The position numbers were made by a program, and so were the translations under genes. 64,000 nucleotides of DNA from Deltaproteobacteria bacterium (GTDB lineage: Bacteria > Desulfobacterota > Desulfobulbia > Desulfobulbales > Desulfurivibrionaceae): the NCBI GenBank assembly GCA_021802645.1, contig JAJZRO010000004.1, forward strand, positions 95,883 to 159,882, given 5' to 3'. This document shows, piece after piece, positions 1 to 9,205 of this stretch; the first letter of the stretch is position 1; the number at the start of each line of letters is the position of its first letter. The notes beneath the pieces are model-generated. The model ran no database searches. It was not told where the DNA came from and saw nothing but the letters and a program-made list of their open reading frames with translations.

Positions 1-1
1 C

Positions 2-411
<410 letters not shown>

Positions 412-415
<4 letters not shown>

Positions 416-1785
416 CCTCCTATACCGTGGCCCGCACCGCCTTTCGCGCCTTGCGGCGCAACCCCATGCGCGCCATGCTCACCACCCTTGGCATCGTCAT
501 CGGGGTGGGTGCGGTGATCGCCATGATGGAGATCGGCGCCGGTTCCTCGGCCGCCTTGCAGAAGAGCATCGCCAGCATGGGCGCCAATGTCCTGGTGATC
601 CACCCCGGCGCCGCCTCGAGCGGCGGGGTGACCTTCGGCGCCGGCAGCGCCACCACCCTGACCCCGGAGGACTGCGAGGCGATCCAGCGCGAGTGTCCGG
701 CGGTGCGTTATGCCGCGCCGATGGTGCGGGCCCGCACCCAGGTGGTTTACGGTAGCCGCAACTGGATTCCCACCTATATTTACGGCACCACCCCGATCTA
801 TCTCGAGGTGCAGAACTGGGGGGCGTTGGCCGAGGGCGAGCCCTTCAGCGACCGCGACGTCATGAACGCCAACAAGGTCTGCCTGCTGGGCCAGACCCTG
901 GTGCGCGAACTCTTCGAGGGCGCCTCGCCGGTGGGCAAGGAGGTCCGCATCCAGAACGTCGCCTTCCGGGTAGTGGGGGTGCTGCCGGCCAAGGGCGCCA
1001 ACATGATGGGGCTCGATCAGGACGATATCGTCCTGGCCCCCTGGACCTCGATCAAATACCGGGTGACCGGCTCCTCGCTGAGCAGTGGCAGCAGTAGCGC
1101 CAGCAGTAGCAGTACCAGCAGCGACACGGTGAATACCTTAAACAACCTCTATCCCGGCAGCAGCGACCTGTATCCGGACCGTTCGACGGTCCAGGCCGCC
1201 GACCAGCCGCTGCCGGTGCGCTTCGAGAACATCGACCAGATCATGGCCACTGCGCAAAGTGCCACGGAAATCGAGACCGCCATCAGCCAGATCACCACGC
1301 TATTGCGCGAACGTCACCATATCCGCCCCAATGAGGACGAGGATTTCAATATTCGCGACCTGACCGAGCTGACCAAGATGCTGACCTCCACCACCACCCT
1401 GATGACCAATCTGCTGTTGGCCGTGGCGATGATCTCGCTGGTGGTGGGCGGGGTGGGAATCATGAACATCATGCTGGTGTCGGTCACCGAACGCACGCGG
1501 GAGATCGGCCTGCGCATGGCGGTGGGCGCCCGGGCTCGCGATATTTTGCGGCAGTTCCTGGTGGAATCGGTGGTGCTCTGCCTGGTGGGCGGGGCGCTGG
1601 GTATCGTCTTGGGCCACGGCGGTTCGCTGCTGGTACGCCTGCTCTTGCACTGGCCGGTGGCCACCTCGCCGATGGCCATCGCCGCGGCGGTGCTGGTCTC
1701 GGCCTCCGTCGGCATGGTTTTCGGTTTCTATCCGGCCTGGAAGGCCTCGAAACTCGACCCCATCGAGGCGTTGCGTTATGAATGA
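412..1785 (+). CDS. MacB-like ABC transporter permease
   Basis: Permease of 457 residues with MacB architecture: an N-terminal transmembrane helix around residues 20-45, a large periplasmic core domain, then three helices in an FtsX-type domain (about residues 325-455) ending in PAWKASKLDPIEALRYE, the usual C-terminus of this family. It should work with the ATPase upstream and the outer-membrane factor downstream as a tripartite exporter. An odd feature is a run of serines with a few Gly, Ala and Thr residues near residues 220-240, encoded by AGC/AGT repeats at about 1078-1120, inside the periplasmic domain. The start is fixed by the four-base overlap with the ATPase gene. The exported substrate (macrolide, peptide, lipid or siderophore) cannot be told from sequence. 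Confidence 0.93.
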
Positions 1786-3268
1786 ACAACGAACGAATTC
1801 CCCTGGTGCGGCGATGATGACTTCCCCTGCCCAACTGACTGGCCGGTCTTCTCCCAGGCGGCACCTTTTGCCGTGCTGCCTGCTTGCGCTGACCCTGACC
1901 GGCTGCGCGGTGGGGCCGGACTTCCAGCGACCGCGGGCCGATTTGCCCGCGAACTGGGTAAACGCCAGCGCCGCCAATGCCCAAGCGGTATCCGACCAGG
2001 AACTGCGCTCCTGGTGGACCAAATTCAACGATCCTCAGCTCACCTCGCTCATTGAGCGGGCTCGGGCCGCAAATCTTGATCTGCGTATGGCTGCCGCGAG
2101 GGTGCGACAGGCGAGGGCGTCCAAGGGGATCGCCTTTGCCGCTCTCGGCCCCACCGTGGACGCCAGCGGCTCCTACACGCGAAGTCGGAACGCCACCACC
2201 GGCGTGAAGGCAGATCTTTACCAGGCGGGCTTCGATGCCGGTTGGGAGCTTGATTTGTTCGGTGGCGCCCGCCGCGGCGTCGAGGCGGCCGAGGCGGACC
2301 TCGCCGCCGCGCAGGAGGGGCAATCAGGGGTGCTGGTGAGCCTTGCCGCCGAGGTGGCAAGCAATTACATCACCTTGCGGACCACGCAGCAACGGCTGGC
2401 AGTGGCCCGGCAGAATTTGGCGGCCCAGGAGAAGACGGCGGAAATCACCCGCCAGCTCTATGCGGCCGGTTTCAGCAACCGCCTCGACCTGAGCAACGCC
2501 GAAGCGCAACGCGCTACCACTGCCGCCGAGATGCCGGTATTGGAAGCCGCGGTGCGGCAGACCATGCACAACCTGGCGGTGCTGCTGGGCCTTCCGCCCG
2601 GCGCGCTGCTCACCGAACTGACCCCCCCTGCGGTGGTGCCGGTGGCCGCCACCGAGGTGCCGACCGGGATCCCCTCCGACCTTTTGCGCCGGCGGCCCGA
2701 TATCCGCCAGGCCGAGGCGGCCCTCCATGGTGCCACCGCCCGGATCGGCGTCGCCACCGCCGACCTGTTTCCTCGCTTTACCCTTTCCGGGGCGATGAAT
2801 TTCAGCGACCCCAGCCTCGGCTCTCTCTTTACCTGGGCTGCGCGCGGCTGGACCTTCGGCCCTTCGGTGAGCTGGCGCCTCTTTGACACCGGTCGCACCC
2901 TGGCCAACATCGAACTGCAAAAGGCGATGCAGGAGGAGGAGGGGCTCGCCTACCAAAAGACCGTGCTGGTCGCGTTGCAGGAGGTGGAAAATTCGCTGGT
3001 TGCCGCGAGCAAGGAGAAGGAGCATCAGCAGGCCCTGACCGAGGCGGTGGCGGCGAACCAGCGGGCCACCGAACTGGCGACCCGCCTTTACCGGGCCGGG
3101 GAAACCGATTTCCTCTCGGTGCTGGTGGCCCAGCGGTCGCTCTATGCCGCACAGGATGCCTTGGCGCAGAGCACCGGCACGGTGGCCACCGATCTGGTGG
3201 CGCTCTACAAGGCGCTGGGCGGCGGCTGGGAGGAAAAGACGGCCGCCGACCAAGCCGCCTCGCCTTGA
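1778..3268 (+). CDS. RND/ABC efflux outer-membrane factor, NodT/OprM family lipoprotein
   Basis: Outer-membrane channel protein of about 496 residues. A basic N-terminus and hydrophobic segment run into the lipobox LTGC, followed by AVGPDFQRP, the standard opening of OprM/NodT lipoproteins. Two outer-membrane-efflux repeats follow. The motif IPSDLLRRRPDIRQAE and the TADLFPRFTLSG segment are diagnostic of the family. The start at 1778 overlaps the permease stop by eight bases; an internal ATG pair at about 1814 would shorten the pre-sequence without affecting the lipobox. It most likely gives the MacB pair its exit duct. A second, unrelated TolC-type protein follows, so the two efflux systems each have their own outer-membrane partner. 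Confidence 0.92.
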   Translation: MNEQRTNSPGAAMMTSPAQLTGRSSPRRHLLPCCLLALTLTGCAVGPDFQRPRADLPANWVNASAANAQAVSDQELRSWWTKFNDPQLTSLIERARAANLDLRMAAARVRQARASKGIAFAALGPTVDASGSYTRSRNATTGVKADLYQAGFDAGWELDLFGGARRGVEAAEADLAAAQEGQSGVLVSLAAEVASNYITLRTTQQRLAVARQNLAAQEKTAEITRQLYAAGFSNRLDLSNAEAQRATTAAEMPVLEAAVRQTMHNLAVLLGLPPGALLTELTPPAVVPVAATEVPTGIPSDLLRRRPDIRQAEAALHGATARIGVATADLFPRFTLSGAMNFSDPSLGSLFTWAARGWTFGPSVSWRLFDTGRTLANIELQKAMQEEEGLAYQKTVLVALQEVENSLVAASKEKEHQQALTEAVAANQRATELATRLYRAGETDFLSVLVAQRSLYAAQDALAQSTGTVATDLVALYKALGGGWEEKTAADQAASP

Positions 3269-3372
3269 CATCACCTCCGTAACCCTGCCGTCCGCACCCT
3301 TCCCGCGGTTTCGCCTCGGCGATCACGCGGGAGCATGCGGCAGTACCCGGCCCGCCTTCGGTCAGGAACTTT

Positions 3373-3413
3373 TTGACAAGCAGGGTGGGCGGCTGGTACA
3401 AATCAAACGTTTG
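3373..3413 (+). promoter_or_regulatory. Promoter with overlapping palindromic operator for the TolC-EmrAB-TetR operon
   Basis: A perfect -35 (TTGACA, 3373-3378) is followed after 18 bases by TACAAA (3397-3402) as the -10. A perfect 10-bp palindrome, CAAACGTTTG (3404-3413), sits directly downstream, where transcription would start. This is the geometry of a repressor site, and a TetR-family gene closes the operon, so autorepression is the simplest reading. The motifs are seen; the pairing with that regulator is inferred. Confidence 0.6.
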
Positions 3414-3455
3414 TTTAACTCCTTTATGGCGGCGGACGGTCGCCGGAGGTTTTCG

Positions 3456-4787
3456 ATGTCGCGATGCCGTAGGTGGTGGTTTTCCTTGCTGGCGCTGGTT
3501 GCGTCCCCGGCCTGGGCGGCGACGGCGCCGCAGCCGCCTGCGGAGGTGCTGACCGTGGCGCAGGCGGTGACCATGGCGCTGGCCAACAATCCCACCCTGC
3601 GCAAGGCCGAAAAAACTCTGGCCGCCCGGCAAGAGGATGCCAAGGCGGCCTGGCGTGAGCGGCTGCCCAAGCTTTCCACGTCGTATTCCGCGGCGCGCCT
3701 TGCCGATGCACCCTATGCGGTGTTCGACGGCACCAAGGTGGTGACCGCCAGCCGCAACGAGGTGGCCTGGGACCTGACCCTGGCCCAGCCCCTCTTTACC
3801 GGCTTCGCCCTGGCCGCCAAAAACCGGATGGCCGAACTCGGCGTCGAGACCGGCGAGGTGGAACAACAGCTGGCGGTGCTCGAACTCACCGCCCAGGTCC
3901 GGCTCGCGTACTATGGCATCTTCCGGCAGAAGCGGCTGCTGCAGGTGGCCGAGGAGACCGTGAACCAGCTCACTGCCCATGCCGAGGATGCCCGCCATTT
4001 TTATGAGCAGGGCATGATCCCCTACAATGACCTGCTCAAATCGCAGGTGGCGTTGAGCAACGCCGAGCAGGCGCGGTTGCAGGCCAGGAGCGAACTGGAG
4101 ATGGCGGTCGCCCGTCTTAATACCCTCCTGCGGGTACCCTTCGACCAGCCGACGGAGATCGTCGACCTCAAGCCCTCGCCCGGCCCCGTGCCCGAGTTTG
4201 CGCCCCTGGTCGAAGAGGCCCAGGCGAACCGCCCGGAACCGAAAGCCCTGCAACTGGCCATGGAAAAGAGCGCCCAGCAGACCCGCCTGGCGCGCAGCGC
4301 CTTTTATCCGACCATCGACCTGGAGGGCCAGTACAGCCGCATGGGCGACAACGTCGGCGCCACCAGCAACGAGTACAGCAACGACCACAACGCCTCCATC
4401 GGCGTCAAGGCCACCTGGACCCTCTTCGAATGGGGGAAGACCTGGGCGCAGGTGAACAGCCGGCTCCATGAGCGCGATGCCCTGGCGGCGCAGCTGGAAG
4501 AGAGCCGGGACGCCGTCCGGCTGCAGGTGAAGCAGGGCTGGCTGCACCTCAAGGTGGCCCAGGCCAGCATCAAAACCGCGGAGACCGCCCAGACCCAGGC
4601 CGAGGAGAACTTTCGCATCACCCGCCTGCAGTACCAGAAGAGCATGGCTACCTCCAGCGACGTGCTGGACGCCCGGACCCTGCTCAGCGAAGCGGAATGG
4701 AATACCTGCAATGCCCTCTACGGCTATCTGAGCGCCCAGGCCGAGCTGGATCGGGCGCTGGGGCGCACCACCAAGGGAGAGCAATGA
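3456..4787 (+). CDS. TolC family outer-membrane efflux protein
   Basis: Outer-membrane efflux duct of about 443 residues. The start at 3456 is chosen because GGAGG lies six bases upstream and a signal peptide follows at once (WWFSLLALVASPAWA, cleaved after AWA). An in-frame ATG at 3426 lacks such a site. The mature protein begins with LTVAQAVTMALANNPTLRKAEKTL, the classic first helix of TolC proteins, and shows two repeats rich in Ala, Gln and Leu predicted to form the long helical barrel. No lipobox is present, unlike the NodT protein upstream. It should form a tripartite pump with the HlyD and MFS proteins that follow. Confidence 0.9.
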   Translation: MSRCRRWWFSLLALVASPAWAATAPQPPAEVLTVAQAVTMALANNPTLRKAEKTLAARQEDAKAAWRERLPKLSTSYSAARLADAPYAVFDGTKVVTASRNEVAWDLTLAQPLFTGFALAAKNRMAELGVETGEVEQQLAVLELTAQVRLAYYGIFRQKRLLQVAEETVNQLTAHAEDARHFYEQGMIPYNDLLKSQVALSNAEQARLQARSELEMAVARLNTLLRVPFDQPTEIVDLKPSPGPVPEFAPLVEEAQANRPEPKALQLAMEKSAQQTRLARSAFYPTIDLEGQYSRMGDNVGATSNEYSNDHNASIGVKATWTLFEWGKTWAQVNSRLHERDALAAQLEESRDAVRLQVKQGWLHLKVAQASIKTAETAQTQAEENFRITRLQYQKSMATSSDVLDARTLLSEAEWNTCNALYGYLSAQAELDRALGRTTKGEQ

Positions 4788-4813
4788 GGCGGCGCCCTCA
4801 TGCATAGACTGCC

Positions 4814-5920
4814 ATGATCAAACTTCCCCGCCTACCCCGCAAAAGAACCCTGGCCGCCATCATCCTCATCGGCGGCACCGTCATCCTGGGCGTGACCGCC
4901 GTGACCTTCATCCACCACCGCATGGTCTATGCCATCACCGATGCCGTCTTCATCCGTACCGACAGCCTTACCAACCTGGGCTTCGACGGGGTGGACGGCC
5001 GCATCGTCACCATGACCAAGAACGAAGGGGAGCCGGTGCAGGCCGGGGAGACGCTGGCAGTAATCGACGACCGCCAGTATAAGCTGGCCGTGGAACGCCT
5101 GGCCGCCGACCTGGCCAAGCTCACCTTGAGCCGGGAGCGGATTGCCAAGGAAACCGAATTGAACCAGGGCATTGCCGACGACCAGGTGAGCCAGCTCCAG
5201 GCGGAGAAGGCGGCGGTGCAGGCGAAGGCCGCCGGGGTGGCCGCCGAGACCGCCCAACTGGAGCGCGACCAACGGCGCTATACCGAACTGCTTGCCGCCA
5301 AGGCCGTGGCCGCCCGCAAGGTGGAGGATGTGGACACTGAACTGACCGCCCGCCGCGAGGAACTGGCGGCGCTGCGCAAGCAGGCGGCGGCGGTGGAGGC
5401 GTCCTTGGCGGCCGCCCGGAAGAAGGTGACGCTCGCGGCAAGCAACCGCCTGCTGGTGAAGGAGACCGAACAGGCCATCGCGGCCGTGACCGCCTCCCTT
5501 GAGCAGGCCAAGGACAAGCTGGCCAAATGCGTGCTGAAGAGCCCGTTTGCCGGCCGGGTGGCCCGCCGCTTCGCGAGCCCCGGCGATGTGCTGGCGCCCG
5601 GGCAGGCGGTCTTTGCCCTGGTCGATCCCAAGGATGTCTATGCCGTGGCCCTGCTGGAGGAGAACAAGCTTGAAGGGGTGACGGCCGGCTCGCCGGCAAC
5701 GCTCACCCTGGATGCCTATCCCGGCCGGGAATTCAGCGGCGAGGTGCGGGAGGTGATGCCGGCCTCGGCCGCCACCTTCGCCCTGGTGCCTCGCGACATC
5801 TCGGCTGGCGAGTTCACCAAGGTGGCCCAGCGCATTCCGGTGCGGATCGCCATCACCGGCGGCGACCTCTCGCTGTTGCGGGTCGGCCTGGGCGGCGAGG
5901 TGGAGATCAAGCGGCAGTAA
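4814..5920 (+). CDS. HlyD/EmrA family membrane fusion protein
   Basis: Periplasmic adaptor of 368 residues. One N-terminal membrane anchor (about residues 12-34) is followed by a lipoyl/barrel-sandwich half (DGRIVTMTKNEGEPVQAGE), a long coiled coil rich in Ala, Glu, Lys and Arg (about residues 75-235), and the second half-motif LKSPFAGRVARRFASPGDVLAPGQ. A beta-barrel domain closes the protein. The adaptor bridges the inner-membrane MFS carrier and the TolC duct. It lies 26 bases after the tolC-like stop and 36 before the MFS start. This matches EmrA-type exporters, but with a shorter coiled coil than many, so the exact drug or metabolite range stays open. Confidence 0.9.
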   Translation: MIKLPRLPRKRTLAAIILIGGTVILGVTAVTFIHHRMVYAITDAVFIRTDSLTNLGFDGVDGRIVTMTKNEGEPVQAGETLAVIDDRQYKLAVERLAADLAKLTLSRERIAKETELNQGIADDQVSQLQAEKAAVQAKAAGVAAETAQLERDQRRYTELLAAKAVAARKVEDVDTELTARREELAALRKQAAAVEASLAAARKKVTLAASNRLLVKETEQAIAAVTASLEQAKDKLAKCVLKSPFAGRVARRFASPGDVLAPGQAVFALVDPKDVYAVALLEENKLEGVTAGSPATLTLDAYPGREFSGEVREVMPASAATFALVPRDISAGEFTKVAQRIPVRIAITGGDLSLLRVGLGGEVEIKRQ

Positions 5921-5956
5921 AACCGCTGCCGAGGATTGCGGCAGCCAGGCAGAGCC

Positions 5957-7552
5957 ATGCAGCCAACCAACCCCAATCAGCCGGCCGCAGAAGAGCTTCC
6001 CCTCTACGAGACGGTCACGCCGGGCTTCCGCGCCTTCCTCACCGTGATCGTCATGGTCGGCGCCTTCATGGCCATTCTCGATACCACCGTGGTCGACGTG
6101 GTGGTGCCCAAGATGATGGGGCCGCTCTCCACCGATCTTTACGGGGTGCAGTGGGTGATCACCGCCTACATGACCGCCGCGGCGGTGGGGCTGCTCCTCA
6201 CCCACAGCCTGGGCCGCGTTTTGGGGCTCAAGCGCCTCTTTCTGATCGGCATGGTCATCTTCACCTCGGCCAGCGCCCTCTGCGGCCTGGCCGGTTCGCT
6301 GGCCGCCATGATCGGCTCCCGCGTGATCCAGGGTTTCGGCGAATCCTTCATCATGGCCTCGGCCCAGACCATCCTCTTTGCCATTTACCCGCCCGGCAAG
6401 CGGGGGCTGGCCATGGGCATCTACGCCATGGGGGTGAGCTTCGCCCCCTCGCTGGGTCCCACGGTCGGCGGCTGGATCACCGACAACCTGAGCTGGCGCT
6501 GGGTCTTTTTCATCAACCTGCCGGTGGGGCTTCTCAACTTCGTGGCCGGCTCCTTCTTCCTGCCCATCATTACCCGCCACCGTGAGCGGTTGCGCTTCAA
6601 CTTCGTGAGCTACCTGATGATCGGCTCCTTCACCATCTCCGTGCTGGTGGTTCTCTCCAAGGGCCAGCAGCTCGGCTGGGGGCAGTCCAACCTCATCGTG
6701 GCCTTGAGTTTCGCGGCTGGGATCTTTCTGCTCCTTTATCTGTTGTCGGAACTCTTTTCCGAACACAAGCTCATCGACCCGGCCATCTTCCGCATCCGCG
6801 AGTATACCCTCTCCATGGGTTTCTACTTCACCACCATGGGGCTCTCCATCTATCAGCTCTTCTACATGCTGCCCCTCTACTACGAGACCCTCAAAGGGCT
6901 CACCACCTTCCAGACCGGCCTGCACATGCTGGCCTTCGCCATCTTCATCGCCCTGGTCTCGCCGTTGGCCGGCATACTGAGCGACCACTTCGGCCCCAAG
7001 AAGGTGCTGGTGGGCAGCGCCACCATCTATCTCCTCACCAGTTATTTCCTGATCCCCTCCCTCAACTACTACACGCCGTCGGTGCGGGCGGGGCTGCTCA
7101 CCATCCCCCTGGGGATTTCACTCGGCGCCTTCTTCGCGCCGGTTTCGGCCCTGGCCCTGGGCAGGCTGGGCGACAAGACCGCCCAGGGGGTGAGCCTCAT
7201 GCACTACCTGCGTTTTCTGGGGGGCTCGCTGGGCACCGCCATCGCCACCAACCATCTGGAGGCGCGCCAGGCGCTGCACTTCGAGAATATCAGCCTGCTG
7301 CAGAATCCTGGCTACGTCAACCAGTGGCTGAACCAGCAGAGCGCCGCGCTGGGCCGCTTCTTCCCGCCGGAGCTGGCCGCGACCAAGGCCAGGATCCTGC
7401 TGGGCACCGCCCAGGAGGTGCAGGCCAGGAGCTTCGCCTTTCAGGACGCCTTCCGCAACGGCTTTTTCTTCGCGGTGATCGGCGTCATCTTCCTGGCGCT
7501 CTTGATCCTCGATGGCCGCCGGAAAAAGGCCGAACCGGCGGTCAAAGAATAG
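5957..7552 (+). CDS. MFS transporter of the DHA2 (EmrB/QacA, 14-TMS) family
   Basis: Proton-driven exporter of about 531 residues. Helix 1 carries MAILDTTVVDVVVPKM, the DHA2 version of the LDxTIVNVALP motif, and the helix 5 region carries SLGPTVGGWITD followed by WRWVFFINLPVGL, both typical of EmrB. Hydrophobicity along the sequence fits 14 helices. The ATG at 5957 is chosen over an upstream TTG at 5936, which has no spaced ribosome-binding site. Together with the adaptor and TolC-type duct it should expel amphipathic toxic compounds straight across both membranes. The stop lies 22 bases before the TetR start. Confidence 0.92.
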   Translation: MQPTNPNQPAAEELPLYETVTPGFRAFLTVIVMVGAFMAILDTTVVDVVVPKMMGPLSTDLYGVQWVITAYMTAAAVGLLLTHSLGRVLGLKRLFLIGMVIFTSASALCGLAGSLAAMIGSRVIQGFGESFIMASAQTILFAIYPPGKRGLAMGIYAMGVSFAPSLGPTVGGWITDNLSWRWVFFINLPVGLLNFVAGSFFLPIITRHRERLRFNFVSYLMIGSFTISVLVVLSKGQQLGWGQSNLIVALSFAAGIFLLLYLLSELFSEHKLIDPAIFRIREYTLSMGFYFTTMGLSIYQLFYMLPLYYETLKGLTTFQTGLHMLAFAIFIALVSPLAGILSDHFGPKKVLVGSATIYLLTSYFLIPSLNYYTPSVRAGLLTIPLGISLGAFFAPVSALALGRLGDKTAQGVSLMHYLRFLGGSLGTAIATNHLEARQALHFENISLLQNPGYVNQWLNQQSAALGRFFPPELAATKARILLGTAQEVQARSFAFQDAFRNGFFFAVIGVIFLALLILDGRRKKAEPAVKE

Positions 7553-7574
7553 GCAACAAGGGGGGCGGGGGCGG

Positions 7575-8213
7575 ATGGCGACGGAACACCAACGGCGGCA
7601 CGATACCCGGCAGCGCTTGCTGCGGGCCGGCGGCGAGGTGTTTGCCCGCGACGGCTTCCGGGGGGCGACCGTGCGACGCATCGCCCAGCGGGCCAAGGCC
7701 AATTTGGCGGCCATCGCCTATCATTTTGGCGGCAAGGAGGGGCTGTACCTGGCGGTGTTGGAGCAATCCTTTGCCGTAGCCCGCGCGAAGTATCCACCGG
7801 ATATGGGAGTGGCCACGGAGGCCGGGCCGGAAGAGCGGCTGCGCGCCTTTATTACCGCCATGCTGCTGTGGATGCTGGATAAGGGAAAATTGTCCTGGCA
7901 CGGCAAGCTGATGATCCGCGAGCTTGCCGATCCCTCGCCGGTTCTGGATCGGGTCGTGGAGGAGGCGATCCGACCACTTCACGACCGGCTGGCCGGCATT
8001 GTCGGCGAGCTGCTGGCGGCGGAGGCGGACAGTGATGCGGTACGGCTCACGGTGATGAGCATTCTGGGGCAGTGCCTCTTCTACCGCAACTCCCAACCGG
8101 TGGTCTCCCGCCTCTACCCCGGACGCTTCGATGCCGCCCGCATCCGGGAGCTGGCCGAGCACATCACCGCCTTTTCGCTGCGGGCCCTGCGGGGCGAGCG
8201 GGGAACGGGATGA
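7575..8213 (+). CDS. TetR family transcriptional regulator
   Basis: Regulator of about 212 residues. The N-terminal helix-turn-helix (about residues 10-55) reads TRQRLLRAGGEVFARDGF, then ATVRRIAQRAKANLAAIAYHFGGKEGLY, which is a canonical TetR DNA-binding domain. The rest is the helical ligand-binding and dimerisation domain, resembling the CecR/YbiH-type (DUF1956) C-terminus. The start at 7575 follows a purine-rich tract (GGGGGCGGGGG). As last gene of the efflux operon it is probably a local repressor acting at the palindrome near 3404-3413 and released by a pump substrate. The DNA-binding role is certain; its target is inferred from position. Confidence 0.9.
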   Translation: MATEHQRRHDTRQRLLRAGGEVFARDGFRGATVRRIAQRAKANLAAIAYHFGGKEGLYLAVLEQSFAVARAKYPPDMGVATEAGPEERLRAFITAMLLWMLDKGKLSWHGKLMIRELADPSPVLDRVVEEAIRPLHDRLAGIVGELLAAEADSDAVRLTVMSILGQCLFYRNSQPVVSRLYPGRFDAARIRELAEHITAFSLRALRGERGTG

Positions 8214-8371
8214 GCCATCGACATCGGCTGGGGGCTCGATTCGCGCGTCGTAACCCGGCCGGGGCGATGCGATTCCAGGGTCGTTTTGGTGGCTGGCGGC
8301 CGGACGGAGCCGCGGAAGAAAAGGAGGGGGAAGCCGCCGGGCCCTGAGCGGGCAGCGGTCGGAGGTGAATA

Positions 8372-9169
8372 TTATTTGCCGGTGGTTTCCTGCAGGAACT
8401 GGATCAGGCTCTGGGTCACCTGGGTGCGTTCGTTGTCGATGGTGATCATGTGGTAGGAGTCATCCAGCAGGATCGTTTTTTTCGTGGCGGAACCGATGTG
8501 CTGTTCCACATATTCGGCATTCTTGACGCTGGCCAGGTCGTCTTCCCGGGCATGGAGGATGAGGGCCGGCGCGGTCACCTGGGGCATGACCTTCTTGGTG
8601 GCCGCCGCCAACCGCAGCAGCTGATGCATGGCCGAGCAGGGGAAACGCGAGTAGCCGATGGTGTTTTCCTTGAGCCCTTTTTCCACCTGCCGCCGCAACC
8701 GCTCATTCTTGATGCCGAAGGGCTCGTGTTCCGTATAGTAGGCGAAGCGCCGGAAGGGCGTGTAGTAGACGATGCTGATCAGGAAGCGGTACCAGGGCGT
8801 GGCCCAGCCGTCAAAGGCCAGGGTGGTGGACATGAGCGCCAGGCTCTGCACCCGATTTTGCGGCTGCGCGGCGAGCAGCAGGGCCAGCACCGCCCCCATG
8901 CACAATCCCCCCACTGAGACCGAGGCGTGGTTTTGCCGCAGTTCCGCCAGAGAGGCGCTGACGGTGCCATACCAGTCCTGCCAGCGGGTGCGGGCGAGGT
9001 CCGCATAGGTGGTGCCGTGGCCGGCCAGGCACGGCACCGCGACGGTGTAGCCGGCGCTGTGGAGTTTAAGCGCCAGGTGTTTCAGCTCAAAGGGGCTGCC
9101 GGTCAGGCCGTGGATGAGGAGAACGGCGTTCTCCCCTCCCGGCAGGATGATGTCGTCTTGGGGCGTCAT
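8372..9169 (-). CDS. Alpha/beta hydrolase, carboxylesterase-like, with Cys nucleophile
   Basis: Alpha/beta-fold hydrolase of 265 residues. The oxyanion-hole strand is VLLIHGLTGSPFELK (residues 16-30), as in Est30-type carboxylesterases and monoacylglycerol lipases. The nucleophile elbow reads GGLCMG, so residue 90 is cysteine (codon TGC) where the family normally has serine. An acid in HAREDD (Asp210/211) and His240 in DSYHMI complete a plausible triad. Cysteine here is the rule in dienelactone hydrolases and PHA synthases, but the overall sequence looks closer to esterases. The gene lies 36 bases behind the aminotransferase and has a good ribosome-binding site (ACGGAG), so it is probably the last gene of that cluster. 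Substrate unknown. Confidence 0.85.
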   Translation of the reverse strand: MTPQDDIILPGGENAVLLIHGLTGSPFELKHLALKLHSAGYTVAVPCLAGHGTTYADLARTRWQDWYGTVSASLAELRQNHASVSVGGLCMGAVLALLLAAQPQNRVQSLALMSTTLAFDGWATPWYRFLISIVYYTPFRRFAYYTEHEPFGIKNERLRRQVEKGLKENTIGYSRFPCSAMHQLLRLAAATKKVMPQVTAPALILHAREDDLASVKNAEYVEQHIGSATKKTILLDDSYHMITIDNERTQVTQSLIQFLQETTGK

Positions 9170-9205
9170 GATCTCCGTAAGGCAATCGTGTTGAGGGTGC
9201 CCGGG

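Noticed and set aside
4832..6988. A 718-codon minus-strand frame over the EmrA/EmrB-like genes
   Set aside because: Composition is His/Gly/Gln-rich with no domain; the plus-strand genes have clear motifs and good spacing.
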